A DNA stretch of 64,000 nucleotides from the NCBI RefSeq assembly GCF_029223585.1, contig NZ_CP119423.1:1364001-1428000 (forward strand). Reading direction: 5' to 3'. The notes under the pieces are model-generated. The model was not told the origin of the DNA. It did not search any database and was given only the letters and a program-made list of their open reading frames with translations. The number at the start of each line of letters is the position of its first letter. The first letter of the stretch is position 1. The stretch comes from Photobacterium sp. DA100. GTDB lineage: Bacteria > Pseudomonadota > Gammaproteobacteria > Enterobacterales > Vibrionaceae. The translations under genes were made by a program, and so were the position numbers. Shown here piece after piece: positions 8,893 to 19,343 of this stretch.

Positions 8893-10437
8893 TTAGTCGA
8901 ATGATTTGCTCATTCTTTCCAGCATGGTTACTTTTTCCCGCATTTGCTTCGATGCTGCTTCCATCACCCCTACATGCTCGAGGTTTTTGGTTGAAAGGTA
9001 GGAAATTTGATGGACGTTGTTGCTGACATCTTGGGTCACGGCGCCTTGTTCCTCTGCCGCGGTTGCTATCTGGCTGGATATTTCAGCAATTTCATCGACC
9101 ATTTTCGCCACTTCTCTGACTTTTTCGGCGGTGATATTGGTATCGTCAACGCATTGCTGGGTGCGGGTAATACTCTCGGAGGTGGTTAGTTGCCACTGTT
9201 CAAGTGTGGTGTTGATGTCCCCGATACTCGACTGGATTTGCTCGGTGGCACCATGGGTGCGCTGAGACAGAGCTCTGACTTCATCGGCTACGACGGCAAA
9301 GCCTCTTCCTTGCTCGCCCGCGCGGGCAGCTTCAATTGCAGCATTGAGCGCCAGGAGATTCGTCTGCTCAGCTATCCCTTGAATTTCCACCATCATACTG
9401 TGGATCTGATCTGAGACCTTGGTGAGTGACTTGGCCGTTGTGGCGGTGTTTTGGGTTTCGATTGCCAATGCATTGATGTTATCAAGCGTGGTTGTTAGCA
9501 CCGTTTCGGTATCGCTACACTGTTTCTGGGTTTGGTTGACCTTGTCGTTGGTCATTTGGGTGTTGTTTGCAATTTCATTGGCAACCGCTGATAACTCGGT
9601 GATTGCCGAAGCGACTAGCTGGGTATCTCGATCTTGCTCTGAAATGGAACTTTGCGTCTCTTGCGAAGCCGTCAGCAGATCATCGGCGACGGCATTGAGT
9701 GTCTTTGAAACATCGGCCGTACGGCCAAGGACCGTCTTTATTCGGGCGTCATCGAGGGCGAGGTGAAATTGCGCGATTGAGGAGGGGGTATCACCGCAAT
9801 AGATCAAACGGGTGAGGCTGTCATAGTCTTTTTCGAGCTGTGCAAAAAAACGCGGGGTAACGAATAGCTCTTGTCGGTACAGCAAGCCAAGCAAACAAAG
9901 TGGAAGCAATTCGCCAAGCAGTTTGTATTGGTCGAGGAAGAGAAAAGAGCTGATCACGGAGCCGAGGACGAGCAAAGCGGCGACACCGAGTTTTTGCATT
10001 ACTGATAGCTTGAATGCATAGGGATTCTTGTTCTGGTTGAGCTGCTGGTAGATGGCAGAGGCGGTGGATTTCATGGCCGTCGAGGGTTTACGCCTTACCG
10101 ACTGGTAGCCAATTAATTGGTTGTTTTCATAGAGCGGTGTGACGTAGGCATCGACCCAATAAAAGCTACCATCCTTGCAGCGATTTTTAACCAACCCACG
10201 CCAGGGCTGCCCTTTTTTCAAGTGGTGCCACAGGTCGGCGAAAGCCTGGCGTGGCATGTCGGGGTGGCGGATGATATTGTGATGCTGTCCGATTAACTCA
10301 TCCGCGCGGTAGCCACTGATCTCCACAAACTCCTCGTTAGCGTACGTGATGACGCCCTGGGTGTCGGTGGTGGTGACAAGCTGTGACTCCTGCCTGAGCT
10401 CAATCTCATGATTGTTCACATGCTGGTTCTTTCTCAT
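8893..10437 (-). CDS. PAS-domain methyl-accepting chemotaxis protein (Aer-like)
   Basis: Chemoreceptor of 514 aa. An N-terminal PAS domain (~15-115; motifs [14 protein letters not shown] and [13 protein letters not shown] typical of Aer-type aerotaxis sensors) is cytoplasmic and probably binds FAD to read redox or oxygen. A hydrophobic stretch (~145-190) anchors it to the membrane; there is no large periplasmic domain. The C-terminal signalling domain contains the CheA/CheW hairpin tip ([20 protein letters not shown]). The ATG at 10437 has GAGGA upstream and is preferred over a TTG 39 bases earlier. It stands alone. Confidence 0.9.
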   Translation of the reverse strand: MRKNQHVNNHEIELRQESQLVTTTDTQGVITYANEEFVEISGYRADELIGQHHNIIRHPDMPRQAFADLWHHLKKGQPWRGLVKNRCKDGSFYWVDAYVTPLYENNQLIGYQSVRRKPSTAMKSTASAIYQQLNQNKNPYAFKLSVMQKLGVAALLVLGSVISSFLFLDQYKLLGELLPLCLLGLLYRQELFVTPRFFAQLEKDYDSLTRLIYCGDTPSSIAQFHLALDDARIKTVLGRTADVSKTLNAVADDLLTASQETQSSISEQDRDTQLVASAITELSAVANEIANNTQMTNDKVNQTQKQCSDTETVLTTTLDNINALAIETQNTATTAKSLTKVSDQIHSMMVEIQGIAEQTNLLALNAAIEAARAGEQGRGFAVVADEVRALSQRTHGATEQIQSSIGDINTTLEQWQLTTSESITRTQQCVDDTNITAEKVREVAKMVDEIAEISSQIATAAEEQGAVTQDVSNNVHQISYLSTKNLEHVGVMEAASKQMREKVTMLERMSKSFD

Positions 10438-10794
10438 CGCAAGTTCCTCTTCAATACGCACAAGGCCTGACGACAAAAGCGATACTGCAGCTCTATGAGG
10501 CCGAAACTATCATTTTGTTTTTTATGGTAGATCTCTAACTGGTCTAACATCTACTGTAGACGGATTTTGAACAAGGTAAATTACAGCTAACAGGGAAATG
10601 CTGTAATATTTTGTTTTAATATGCCAAGTTGGCATAAAGATCTAATAATGGGCTTTCTTTGAAGCGGTTTATCGGCTTTGCCAAATCAGAGAGCCAAAAA
10701 TCAAAGTAAAGTGTTGATGATAAAAAATCCCGATATAACGAATGTCATATCGGGATCTCTATGTTTGCTAGCTAATTGCGATAGCTACAAAGGG
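10438..10794. other. Intergenic region with terminator
   Basis: This 357-bp gap separates the chemoreceptor start from the end of the DcuC-type gene, both on the minus strand. It should hold the chemoreceptor promoter and does hold the terminator at 10721-10756. I see no other coding or RNA signal in it. Confidence 0.5.
10721..10756 (-). terminator. Terminator of the DcuC-family gene
   Basis: Perfect 10-bp stem ATCCCGATAT / ATATCGGGAT (10727-10736, 10747-10756) with an A-run on the left that becomes a T-run on the minus strand, 39 bp after the gene ends. Confidence 0.85.
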
Positions 10795-12162
10795 TTAGCT
10801 GTACATAGGTACCAAGGCCACAGTACCGATGATGACCGTCAACAGGCCACACAGAACCGGTACTGACGTACGCTTAACCACTTCAAACGGACTGACGTTA
10901 CCCATACCAGATGTTGCAACGATGACGCCAGATACCGGTGAAATCGTACGGCCTAGGTTAGATGCCTGCAGCATCGGGATGATAAGGAAAGCTGGGCTAA
11001 GACCCATTTTACCGGCTAGTGCAGGTGCAAGCTCTACGAATGCGTAGAAAGGTGCGTTACCAGAGCCGGTTGCGATTGCGGCGGCGACCGTTAGGCCAGT
11101 CAGTAGTAGCATCAGGGCAAAACCGCCTGCGCCAGCGGCTTCAGCCAGACCGATCAGGTTGTCGATGGCACCGATAGACATCAGGCCCTGCGCGAATACC
11201 CCCGCAGCAACCAACAACATCACAACGCCTTTGAATGCATCAGCCATACCCTGGTAACATGCCTCAAGATCTTCCAGTGTCTCTTTACCTTTGAAGCGCT
11301 TGGTTACGAAGTCAACAATCGCGCCGATGAAGATAGACATTACCACGATGGTGTAGATATCTAGCGCTAGGCCAGGGATAGTATCACCATTGAAGACGAA
11401 AACACCGATGATAGGCAGGAATGGCAGGATAGCGTAGTAAGCCGGTGCCTTAACTTCGATTTCAGAAATATCGACTTTTTCCATAACGATATTTTCTTTT
11501 TTATCCAAGTACTTGTTCCAGAAGAACGCAGCCGCTGCCATCACGATAATGGCGCAGATAGACACTGGAAGTACCGTTTCAACGGCAAAGACGTGCAGCG
11601 GTAGGCCGGATTTTTCGGCCGCAACAATCACGTCACCGGATGTTGGCGAAAGAATAATGGCTGCAGGAGATGCACAGATAGCGACCGCAGCAGGGCGTGA
11701 GATCCCCATGGCTGTCATCATCGGGAAAAGGGTGGCCATCAGCAGTACACCCAGGCCTGTTGCCGAGCTTACTGCTAGTGACATCAAACAGGCAACGATG
11801 TAGGCCGCTACCAGCAGGATATAAGGTGACTTAATTACTGAAAGTGGCTTAGAAAATTGTTTTACCACGACGTTGTTGGCACCGATGTGCGTCATGTAGG
11901 ACGCAAAACCACAAAGTAGCATGATCTGCATACCCAGGCCGCCCCCACGGTACTGCAGCATGTACTTCACATACTCTAGTGAGTCGGTTACGAAATTACC
12001 GGTAGCCTGGATCTTGGCAGGCAGCACGTTGTATCCCAAAACGCCCGTAATGAGTAGCAACAGTAAACCTGCGGTCAGTAGCACACCGGCAGGTTTGTAT
12101 CCTTTAATAATGAAATAGCCAACAGCAATGGTGACTGCTAGGCCAATCAATAACTCCAACAT
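10795..12162 (-). CDS. DcuC-family C4-dicarboxylate transporter
   Basis: Inner-membrane transporter of 455 aa, close to the 461 aa of E. coli DcuC, with 11-12 hydrophobic segments along the whole length. Family landmarks include the segment ASPAAIILSPTSGDVIVAAE and the late glycine-rich TGSGNAPFYAFVELAPALAG. DcuC-type carriers export succinate or exchange C4-dicarboxylates in anaerobic fumarate respiration; the exact substrate here is inferred. The start at 12162 (MLELLIG) follows AGAGGA and is preferred over an in-frame TTG-type extension of 15 residues. It is monocistronic with its own terminator. Confidence 0.85.
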   Translation of the reverse strand: MLELLIGLAVTIAVGYFIIKGYKPAGVLLTAGLLLLLITGVLGYNVLPAKIQATGNFVTDSLEYVKYMLQYRGGGLGMQIMLLCGFASYMTHIGANNVVVKQFSKPLSVIKSPYILLVAAYIVACLMSLAVSSATGLGVLLMATLFPMMTAMGISRPAAVAICASPAAIILSPTSGDVIVAAEKSGLPLHVFAVETVLPVSICAIIVMAAAAFFWNKYLDKKENIVMEKVDISEIEVKAPAYYAILPFLPIIGVFVFNGDTIPGLALDIYTIVVMSIFIGAIVDFVTKRFKGKETLEDLEACYQGMADAFKGVVMLLVAAGVFAQGLMSIGAIDNLIGLAEAAGAGGFALMLLLTGLTVAAAIATGSGNAPFYAFVELAPALAGKMGLSPAFLIIPMLQASNLGRTISPVSGVIVATSGMGNVSPFEVVKRTSVPVLCGLLTVIIGTVALVPMYS

Positions 12163-12481
12163 GGAAAAAATCCTCTTAAACCACAAAATTAAGAAACAAT
12201 GTGTCAATTGATCAAATTTTCTTACACATTATTTTCGATAAATTTACCTAAAAAGTGGTGGAGGAACGACAATAATCGGACCAGTTTATGATCTGAAACA
12301 GAATTTAGAGTAACGTGTTAATGCTGCGCTACAACCATGAAAAGACACGCAACATCAGATGTTTAAATGAAGTTAATGATTATGTTTTGCTTGTCTTTTA
12401 ATCATGTTTGCTTAAATGCAGGTAATACATTGCCTATATGAAGTCATAACGGGTTTGTTATGTTACAGGGTGTAAATATTA
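12163..12481. other. Intergenic region upstream of the DcuC-type gene
   Basis: A 319-bp AT-rich gap. Near the dcuC-like start is an inverted repeat AATGTGT / ACACATT (12198-12204 and 12224-12230, 19-base spacer) around a TTGATCAA palindrome. It may be a regulator site, but neither the FNR nor the CRP consensus fits well. It also contains the 3' flank of the LysR gene. No coding or RNA gene seen. Confidence 0.35.
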
Positions 12482-13357
12482 TTACATTTGGCGATTATTC
12501 TTTACATATTCCATGAAGGCTTTGTCTGCGACCGACAAATAGCCGTCTTTTCGCCATGCAATAGCGATGTTCAATATAACCGGCTGTTCGAAGGGGATCG
12601 GCACCAGTCCAGACTCATTCTCTGTCACCATGTCTAGCAGCGCTGCGACAGCAAAGTCATTGCGGACAATTTTTAATATCATCGGCAGTAAATTGGTTTC
12701 AAAAGCAATGTTGGGCTCGAAGTTATTTTCTTGGCAAATACGATCAATGTATTCGCGATGGAAATAACCGGGTTTGAACATTACCAGCTCTTGCTCGAAG
12801 AAGGTTGCGAAGTCGATGCTGTCCAGGTCGGCTAAGGGGTTTTCAGGATGGACGGCTGCGACCATCTGGGTGGTGAGCAGGTGCTCGGTTGCCAACCGGT
12901 CCGGCACATGGTCGCAGTGGATGATTCCCAGATCGAGCTCTTTATCTAGCAGCATCCGGCGGATGGTTTGCGTTCCGGCCTCAACGATGGTTAGTTTGAG
13001 ATTGGGGTATTGGCTCTTGAAGCCCATCAGAATATCGGGCAAGTAGTATGAACCCAGCGAGCTGGGCACGCCCAGCTTGACCTCTCCCTTGGTAAGCCCT
13101 TTTAGCTCTTCCATCGCGACGGTGGCATCGTGGACGCTTTGTAGGATCAGGCGCGCATGGCGCAGCAATACCTCGCCCTCCGGGGTGAGGGAGACCCGCC
13201 GTTCATTGCGATCGAACAGGACAATACCCAGTTGCTCTTCGAACTTTTTCACCGCGATGCTAAGTGCGGGTTGGGCAATATGGAGCTTGGCTGCGGCACG
13301 GGTGAAGTTGGCAGTGTCAGCCAGTGTGACAAAATAATTGAGTTGTCGGATATCCAT
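12482..13357 (-). CDS. LysR-family regulator (YnfL-like)
   Basis: A 291-aa DNA-binding regulator. The N-terminal winged helix begins MDIRQLNYFVTLADTANFTR and includes AQPALSIAVKKFEEQL; the effector-binding domain fills residues ~90-290. It is transcribed away from an MFS exporter gene with ~100 bp between, the same pairing as ynfL-ynfM in E. coli, so it probably controls that transporter. The inducer cannot be read from sequence. Confidence 0.87.
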   Translation of the reverse strand: MDIRQLNYFVTLADTANFTRAAAKLHIAQPALSIAVKKFEEQLGIVLFDRNERRVSLTPEGEVLLRHARLILQSVHDATVAMEELKGLTKGEVKLGVPSSLGSYYLPDILMGFKSQYPNLKLTIVEAGTQTIRRMLLDKELDLGIIHCDHVPDRLATEHLLTTQMVAAVHPENPLADLDSIDFATFFEQELVMFKPGYFHREYIDRICQENNFEPNIAFETNLLPMILKIVRNDFAVAALLDMVTENESGLVPIPFEQPVILNIAIAWRKDGYLSVADKAFMEYVKNNRQM

Positions 13358-13458
13358 TGGCTATATATTTCCTTTATCACTTCCATATTTTTAATATATT
13401 TTCATTATTCCTACCGAATTGCTACGTTTAAAGCAGTTTTCCTTTGCCGACAACCGAC

Positions 13459-14670
13459 ATGATAGACATACAAACGACTGAATACCGAAGGGCAAGTTTC
13501 GCCCTGTGTCTGGGCTCATTCCTCATTTTCTGCAATCTGTATTTATTCCAGCCCATGCTGCCCCTGATGGCGGAGCATTTTTCGGTTTCGGCCACCCAGG
13601 TGAACTGGCTGGTGGCAGCCGCAACATTGGCGTTGGCCGTGACACTCGTGCCGTGGGCGGTATGGTCGGAGCGTATCGGGCGGCGTTTGGTTATGTTAAT
13701 CAGTCTCGCGCTATTGCCGGCGATTGGGTTTATGATGCTGACCGCTGAAAGTTTGCTGATGCTGAGCTTGAGCCGGGCCCTGATGGGAGCCGCCTTGGCC
13801 GGTTTCGCTGCGGTGGCGGTGGCATATATGGCTGAAGAGTTTACTCCGCGGGCCTTGATGCTGGCCGTGGGGGGATATATCAGCGCCAATTCACTTGGCG
13901 GGATTGCTGGCAGGATCTCCGGCGGGTTTTTGTCCGAGCGTTATGGCTGGCAAGGTGCGGTTGTCTGCATGGCCGTGTTTAGCTTGCTGGTGGCGATAGC
14001 CATTTATTTTCTGTTGCCCGAGCAGCGTAACTTCAGGCCGGTCAAGGGGCAATTGAGACAGCAGACCTACAGTGTGTTGGTGCACCTGCGAACTCCAGAG
14101 TTGTGGCAGGCGATGCTGATTGGCGGGGTTAACTTTGCCTTGTTTGTTAACTTGTACTCAGTCATGGGCTTTCGCCTAGTCGCGGAGCCTTATTCGGTGC
14201 CGGTTAGTTGGGCGTCGATGATTTTCCTGTGCTATCTCAGTGGGACGGTTTCGGCCAAATTAAGTGGCCGCTGGACTCAGCGCTTCTCGCCTGTGCTGGG
14301 TATGGTGCTGGGCACCGGTGTCAGTGCGCTGGGCATGTGGGTCGCTTGGTATGAGTCTGTTGTTGCTATGGTGATCGGGCTGCTGCTGATCAGTTCGGGG
14401 GCGTTCTTTACCCATTCACTGGCCTATGGCTGGGTAAGCCAAAGAGCCAAAACTGCAAAGGCAACGGCAACGGCACTGTATTTGGTGCATTACTATGCCG
14501 GTGGCAGTTTAGGTGGCTTCTATTTGATTGGTTGCTGGCAGTATTTCGGTTGGACCGGGGTTATAGCGGGTGGTTCTCTGCTTTATGCTCTGCTGGGCGG
14601 GTTATGCTACCGGCTATACGCAGGAACAGAAGGAAGCTCAGATGCACCATTGTCATCTGAGCCCCGCTAG
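13459..14670 (+). CDS. MFS transporter (YnfM-like)
   Basis: Major facilitator protein of about 403 aa with twelve hydrophobic segments. The loop 2-3 signature of drug-efflux MFS proteins is visible as WSERIGRRLVMLISLALL, and the segment after TM1 (YLFQPMLPLMAEHFSVSATQ) matches the YnfM/arabinose-efflux branch. It probably exports a small molecule by proton antiport; substrate unknown. The ATG at 13459 is taken; a TTG 15 bases earlier is possible, and neither has a clear ribosome site. It is divergent from the LysR gene that likely controls it. Confidence 0.85.
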   Translation: MIDIQTTEYRRASFALCLGSFLIFCNLYLFQPMLPLMAEHFSVSATQVNWLVAAATLALAVTLVPWAVWSERIGRRLVMLISLALLPAIGFMMLTAESLLMLSLSRALMGAALAGFAAVAVAYMAEEFTPRALMLAVGGYISANSLGGIAGRISGGFLSERYGWQGAVVCMAVFSLLVAIAIYFLLPEQRNFRPVKGQLRQQTYSVLVHLRTPELWQAMLIGGVNFALFVNLYSVMGFRLVAEPYSVPVSWASMIFLCYLSGTVSAKLSGRWTQRFSPVLGMVLGTGVSALGMWVAWYESVVAMVIGLLLISSGAFFTHSLAYGWVSQRAKTAKATATALYLVHYYAGGSLGGFYLIGCWQYFGWTGVIAGGSLLYALLGGLCYRLYAGTEGSSDAPLSSEPR

Positions 14671-14717
14671 GCCAAACGTTACGGGGGAAGCCGGTATTGC
14701 CGGTCTCTGTTGCGCGA

Positions 14718-16607
14718 TTACTTGTATTTGAATTGACCGACCATGGCATCTAGCTGAGCAGCCATATCCGCTACACCTTGGCTGCTTGCGCTGGCCTGGC
14801 CGACGGCCGATGCCGTATCGGTTGCCAGCTCAGCGATACGGTGGATGTTTTGGTCGATTTCTGCTGACACCGCTGCTTGTTGCTCGGACGCCGAGGCGAT
14901 CTGCAGGCTCCGATCCGAAATGTCGGTTATTGCCTCAACGATCAGATCGGCGGCTTTTTGTGCTTGTTGAGTGTGTGCCACGGTTTCGCCTGCCAATGCT
15001 TGGCTGTGCTGCATCGCTGATACACTCTGGTTGACCGTCAAGAGCAACTGCTCGATGGTTTGCTCGATTTCCTGCGTCGAGCTATGGGTTCGTTGAGCCA
15101 GTTGCCGGACTTCATCGGCCACGACGGCAAATCCTCGGCCGTGCTCCCCTGCGCGGGCGGCTTCGATCGCCGCATTGAGCGCCAGCAGGTTGGTCTGATC
15201 GGTAATGTCCCTGATCACTGAGGTCACCTTGTTGATATTTTGACTTTGCGTCTCCAGCGTCAGGATCTGTTGCTGTGCGGCTTCAATTTCGTTGGCGAGC
15301 GCATTGATCGACACCGTGGCCTGCTGGCTGATCTCCAAGCTTCGCACCGCATTTTCCTGTCCGTGTTGCGCGGCCGCCGCCGTATCATTGATATTGCCGG
15401 CTATTTCGCTGCTGGTTGCCAGCAGTTCATTGATTGAGGTGGCAACGTTGGCTGATTCGCCTTGTTGCTGCTCGGCATTGGCTAGGCTGGCTGTGGTGGC
15501 AGATTTAGACTCGTTGGCTGACAGCGAGAGCTGTTTGGAGATCCCGGCAATATTACTGATGATGGTCTGCAGTTTACCGGTAAACCGATCAAAAGAGCGG
15601 CTTAGCTGCGCCAATTCATCTTCGCCCTGGGCATTCATACGAGCGGTCAGGTCACCGTCGCCCTGGGCGATGTCTTCCATCATACGGTTAACGGCATTGA
15701 GCCGCTGGCTGATGGTGCGGCTGATCACAAGCAGCACCAGCGTCATAACAAGGGTAATGGCACATCCCCCCAGCAGGAGGATCGTTTTTTCCTGCGATTG
15801 CATGTCGTTTATTGCCGTGACGATCGTCTGTTCGAGATGCTCAATATGGCTTTCAACCTCATGGACATTGGTCCTTAGTTCGCCGTAAAGCCCTTCAGAA
15901 TAGGTGAGGCCAATATCGGTATAGCCTTGCACTAGTTCATCGAACATCATTTGATAGACAATTAGGCTTCTTTTTATTGTTTTTTGCTCCGCTGTGGAGA
16001 GTTCGCTATTGGCCAGGGCCAAGAATAGGGTACCGAGATTGTTGTCAAAGGCGGCAACGTGGTTCGGATCTTTGGTGATGAGGAAGTCCTTTTCATTACG
16101 GCGTAGGGTCAGCAGCAGCCGGTATAGCTTCTCGTTGCTGGTAGTGAGTAGCAACTCTTCTGTTTCGTTGGCTGCTGAGCGGATGTTGCCCCGCAGTCCA
16201 TCGGAAGGTGTCAGGCCCAGCAGGATGGTTTGATCGGCGATGATATTAAATTGGGTGGCATAGCGGTCGAGTGATGCCATAACCTGATCGAACTCCGAGT
16301 TATTCTCGTCGCTGTACTGCGCCAGCAGGGTTTTTACTTGCTCTAACCTCGCATTGAGGCTGATTTGCTTATGGTTGAATTTCTCTATGTAGCTCTCATC
16401 CAGGCGGGCGAGGAAGTCTTTTTCGTAGCGGCGTAACGTCAGCAGGTCGGCACTGCTGTGAGCTGTTTCCTGGGCGGCAAGTTGTAGCTTATCCAATTTT
16501 ATGAAAGAAAGGGTTTCGAAGGCACCGAACGCCACCATGGCACCGAACAGAAATAGGCTGGTGAGGTAGAGTTTTGCTTTAATTGTTTTGAAAAAATGGG
16601 TTTGCAT
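14718..16607 (-). CDS. Methyl-accepting chemotaxis protein with HBM-type sensor
   Basis: Chemoreceptor of 629 aa: transmembrane helix ~11-32, a long all-helical periplasmic domain (~33-275) with two similar halves each carrying an [18 protein letters not shown] motif (helical bimodular sensor), a second transmembrane helix (~277-298), HAMP (~300-350) and a signalling domain with the tip [23 protein letters not shown] sensors such as McpS bind organic acids including TCA intermediates; that ligand class is inference here. The C-terminus lacks a CheR-tethering pentapeptide (it ends in MVGQFKYK). Confidence 0.92.
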   Translation of the reverse strand: MQTHFFKTIKAKLYLTSLFLFGAMVAFGAFETLSFIKLDKLQLAAQETAHSSADLLTLRRYEKDFLARLDESYIEKFNHKQISLNARLEQVKTLLAQYSDENNSEFDQVMASLDRYATQFNIIADQTILLGLTPSDGLRGNIRSAANETEELLLTTSNEKLYRLLLTLRRNEKDFLITKDPNHVAAFDNNLGTLFLALANSELSTAEQKTIKRSLIVYQMMFDELVQGYTDIGLTYSEGLYGELRTNVHEVESHIEHLEQTIVTAINDMQSQEKTILLLGGCAITLVMTLVLLVISRTISQRLNAVNRMMEDIAQGDGDLTARMNAQGEDELAQLSRSFDRFTGKLQTIISNIAGISKQLSLSANESKSATTASLANAEQQQGESANVATSINELLATSSEIAGNINDTAAAAQHGQENAVRSLEISQQATVSINALANEIEAAQQQILTLETQSQNINKVTSVIRDITDQTNLLALNAAIEAARAGEHGRGFAVVADEVRQLAQRTHSSTQEIEQTIEQLLLTVNQSVSAMQHSQALAGETVAHTQQAQKAADLIVEAITDISDRSLQIASASEQQAAVSAEIDQNIHRIAELATDTASAVGQASASSQGVADMAAQLDAMVGQFKYK

Positions 16608-16726
16608 TTCACTCTCCCTGTCAGTGGTATACCCAAGTGATATAAGGTGCTGGGTTTAGCGACGTTATGTCGATAAATGGCGACACAAAAGTCTGTATTG
16701 CCATATACAACTATAGGATCAGAAAT

Positions 16727-16780
16727 GAAAAAATCCCGAAATTTGCCTTAAAGTCGGGGAACAGGGGCAAACTTCGGGAT
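16727..16780 (-). terminator. Terminator of the glpABC operon
   Basis: Long imperfect stem: ATCCCGAA (16733-16740) and TTTGCC pair with GGCAAA and TTCGGGAT (16773-16780), each pair separated by a one-base mismatch. An A-run on the left becomes the T-run of a minus-strand terminator, 20 bp after glpC. Confidence 0.85.
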
Positions 16781-16800
16781 CGAGGGTTAAGGTTAGATAC

Positions 16801-18012
16801 TTAGGCTAAAGCCATGGCTAGCAGGGAAACGGGGTGGATGGTTTCCAAATGGGTATTTTCTTCAATCTGCCATTTACAGGTTTCGCAGTCGGTAATCGCA
16901 TAGTCGGCTTTGGAGCGCTTGATCTGATTGAACAAATTGCCACCGATAGCCATCGAGGTTTCATAATTTTCCGTTTTGAAACCGTAGGTTCCCGCCAGAC
17001 CACAGCACTGGCTGTCGAGTACTTCGACCTCAAGGCCCGGGATCAGCTTCAACAGTTCGATGGTGTACAAGCTGCCGCCGGTTTTCTCCAGGTGGCAAGG
17101 TGTATGGTATACCACCTTCTTGTTCAGCGGTTTCATCTTCGGGGCGCGCCCGTTCATGAACTCCTTGAGCAAGAAGCGGGTCACGTACTCTATTTTGCTC
17201 GCAACCTTGCTGTTATCGACTTTTAGTACGTTCGGGTACTCTTCTTTTAGTGTGAAAGAGCAAGTCGAAGACGTGGAGAGAATAGGGGCATCATGCTTCT
17301 CAACCGCAGCGGAAAAGTTGTCGATATTGAGCTTGGCATTTTTCTTCGCCTTGTCGAAAAAGCCATTGGCAATCAAAGGTACGCCACAGCACTTTTCCTT
17401 GTCCATCAGTTGCACGCCAATGCTCATCGCATTCATGACGCTGACAAAGTCTTTGCCCAGCTGAGGGTGGTTGTAATTCACATAACAGCCATGGAAATAA
17501 TGCACTTGCTTGGGATAAAGCGCTTGGCTGGTACAGTTTTGTTTGTACCAGCGGCGGAATGTGCCATGCGAGTATTTTGGCAAGCTCTTGTGATCATGCA
17601 CGCCAATGGTCTTGTGCATGATTTTCTTGACCGGTTTCAACCCTGTGATGGTGTTGACGATCGGTGCAAAGGGGGTGGCTGCCGAGCCCATTAAGTCGGT
17701 ATGGCTTAACACAAAGTCACGGATAGTCTTGATGTTCATCGGTAACTTGGCATGCTCATCGCGGGCGACGGCTATCATATCGCCGATTTTCACACCGGAC
17801 GGACAGGCTGTTTCACAACGCTTGCAGTTGGTACACAGCTTTAATGTCTCATCGTAAAAGTCAGGGCTTTTGATCCGCAGGCGCTCACCGTCTGGGCCGC
17901 ATTGCTTAGGGCCAGGGTATTGCGGGTTCGCTTTGGCGACCGGGCAGTAGACAGTACAGACTGTACATTTGATACATTGGTCGAAGCTGGTGTCTTTTTG
18001 CAGAAGGCTCAT
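16801..18012 (-). CDS. glpC: Anaerobic glycerol-3-phosphate dehydrogenase, Fe-S subunit C
   Basis: Membrane-anchoring electron-transfer subunit of the anaerobic glycerol-3-phosphate dehydrogenase, passing electrons from GlpAB to menaquinone. The 403-aa protein starts with two [4Fe-4S] motifs, [12 protein letters not shown] (~13-24) and [12 protein letters not shown] (~61-72), and carries two CCG motifs (CCGVPL, CCGLAG) of the heterodisulfide-reductase type. Its start overlaps the end of glpB by four bases (ATGA), so translation is coupled. Confidence 0.95.
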   Translation of the reverse strand: MSLLQKDTSFDQCIKCTVCTVYCPVAKANPQYPGPKQCGPDGERLRIKSPDFYDETLKLCTNCKRCETACPSGVKIGDMIAVARDEHAKLPMNIKTIRDFVLSHTDLMGSAATPFAPIVNTITGLKPVKKIMHKTIGVHDHKSLPKYSHGTFRRWYKQNCTSQALYPKQVHYFHGCYVNYNHPQLGKDFVSVMNAMSIGVQLMDKEKCCGVPLIANGFFDKAKKNAKLNIDNFSAAVEKHDAPILSTSSTCSFTLKEEYPNVLKVDNSKVASKIEYVTRFLLKEFMNGRAPKMKPLNKKVVYHTPCHLEKTGGSLYTIELLKLIPGLEVEVLDSQCCGLAGTYGFKTENYETSMAIGGNLFNQIKRSKADYAITDCETCKWQIEENTHLETIHPVSLLAMALA

Positions 18013-19343
18013 GCGGTAGTCCTTTCTTGTTTTGGCTGTGTATCTGCTTGCTGTTGCTGATGGGCAGTGATCATCTGCTGGGCAACAAAATATCCGGTGG
18101 AAATGGCGACCCCGGAGCCAGAGCCTTCCTGGACCGGATCGTAGTGGGCCAAAATGGCACCGGCACAGTATAGGTTGCTGATCACTTGCTGGTTGATTGT
18201 CGGGTTCAGCCGGTTATTGCACTCAACCCCCATCTTCATGAACGGGTGGCTCTGCGGGGTGAAAAACTGTGGTTGATACCAATGATCCCGGTGGGCGCTT
18301 TGGGCCATATCCAAGCCAAAGATGGGCTCGCTCACTGCATGGCGCTGTGCGGACAGGCCTTTGCTGAAAAAGCTACCGCTTGCCAGTAGGAAGTGATCCG
18401 CGACCAGTGGAATGTCTTCATGGTTGCGGGTGAAAATCTTCATCAGGCGGCCATTGCTGAATTCGCCCTTGCGTACTTCATCACCAGCCAGTAGCAAGCC
18501 GCCCAAGCGCTTGTAGTGTGACTTCATCGCTTCTTCGAGGCGGATCCCCAGCAGCGAAGGTGGCATGGTTGGCAGCTCACAAATTTTAAACCCGGTCAGC
18601 CCTTCCAGTAGCTTGATGGTTGCTGCGCCATCGCCGTTGCCGAAGATGGCTGGCAATACCACAAGATCGGCCTTGCCGACCTGCTGGATCATGGATTTGG
18701 CAAAAGCATGCAGCTTGGTCTCGTCGCGCAGAACCCGAGAGATATCAATCGAGCGGAATTCGCAGGGATTGCGCTGCATGTTGTCGAAATCAGGGAGCTC
18801 GACCGCAGCCGTCTTGATCTTAACGCCCTCGAAGGCGCTGAGCTTGGCCAGGTTATCAGCCGCCAGTTGGGGCTGGAAATCCCGGAAGCCATCGACCGTG
18901 ACCAGGGCAATCTCCGCTAGCCCTTGGGCCAGCTGGTGGTGCGGGAACTGGTGGACAGTTTGCTGTGACAACCAGGTGGAACGGAAGGTACCCATCGGGG
19001 TGACTCGGTAATGGTTCATCTCATCAGGTTGCGCTGTGAGGTATACCCCGCAGTCGGCCATCACATCCTGATACCAGTTAATGGCTTCACGGCACTGCAG
19101 CTCCCCCAGCTTGCTGTAGGGGTGGGATGGAGATTGGTTTTTCAGATCGGCAAATGCAGAGAAAGGTGCACCGACGTTCTCACCATTGGGCAGGCGGCTG
19201 AGCACGTCAACCGAGCCTGAAGAGAAGTGCAGGGCGCTCTGACCGGCTGCGATGACTGCTGTTTTCAGCCCTGCTTCAGCACAGCGGATGGCGCAACTTA
19301 GCCCTGCGACACCGCCGCCGATGATGATGCTATCAAATTTCAT
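18009..19343 (-). CDS. glpB: Anaerobic glycerol-3-phosphate dehydrogenase subunit B
   Basis: Flavoprotein subunit of the GlpABC complex, 444 aa. The FAD-binding Rossmann motif [20 protein letters not shown] lies at residues 6-25. C-terminal motifs include [20 protein letters not shown] and the FAD-closing segment [16 protein letters not shown]. Together with GlpA it oxidises glycerol-3-phosphate to dihydroxyacetone phosphate when fumarate or nitrate is the acceptor. It overlaps both neighbours by ATGA. Confidence 0.95.
   Translation of the reverse strand: MKFDSIIIGGGVAGLSCAIRCAEAGLKTAVIAAGQSALHFSSGSVDVLSRLPNGENVGAPFSAFADLKNQSPSHPYSKLGELQCREAINWYQDVMADCGVYLTAQPDEMNHYRVTPMGTFRSTWLSQQTVHQFPHHQLAQGLAEIALVTVDGFRDFQPQLAADNLAKLSAFEGVKIKTAAVELPDFDNMQRNPCEFRSIDISRVLRDETKLHAFAKSMIQQVGKADLVVLPAIFGNGDGAATIKLLEGLTGFKICELPTMPPSLLGIRLEEAMKSHYKRLGGLLLAGDEVRKGEFSNGRLMKIFTRNHEDIPLVADHFLLASGSFFSKGLSAQRHAVSEPIFGLDMAQSAHRDHWYQPQFFTPQSHPFMKMGVECNNRLNPTINQQVISNLYCAGAILAHYDPVQEGSGSGVAISTGYFVAQQMITAHQQQQADTQPKQERTTA

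Noticed and set aside
12198..12230. Possible FNR or CRP site upstream of the DcuC-type gene
   Set aside because: The TTGATCAA palindrome lacks the four-base spacer of FNR, and TGTGT/ACACA arms are too far apart for CRP. Left as an unnamed inverted repeat.
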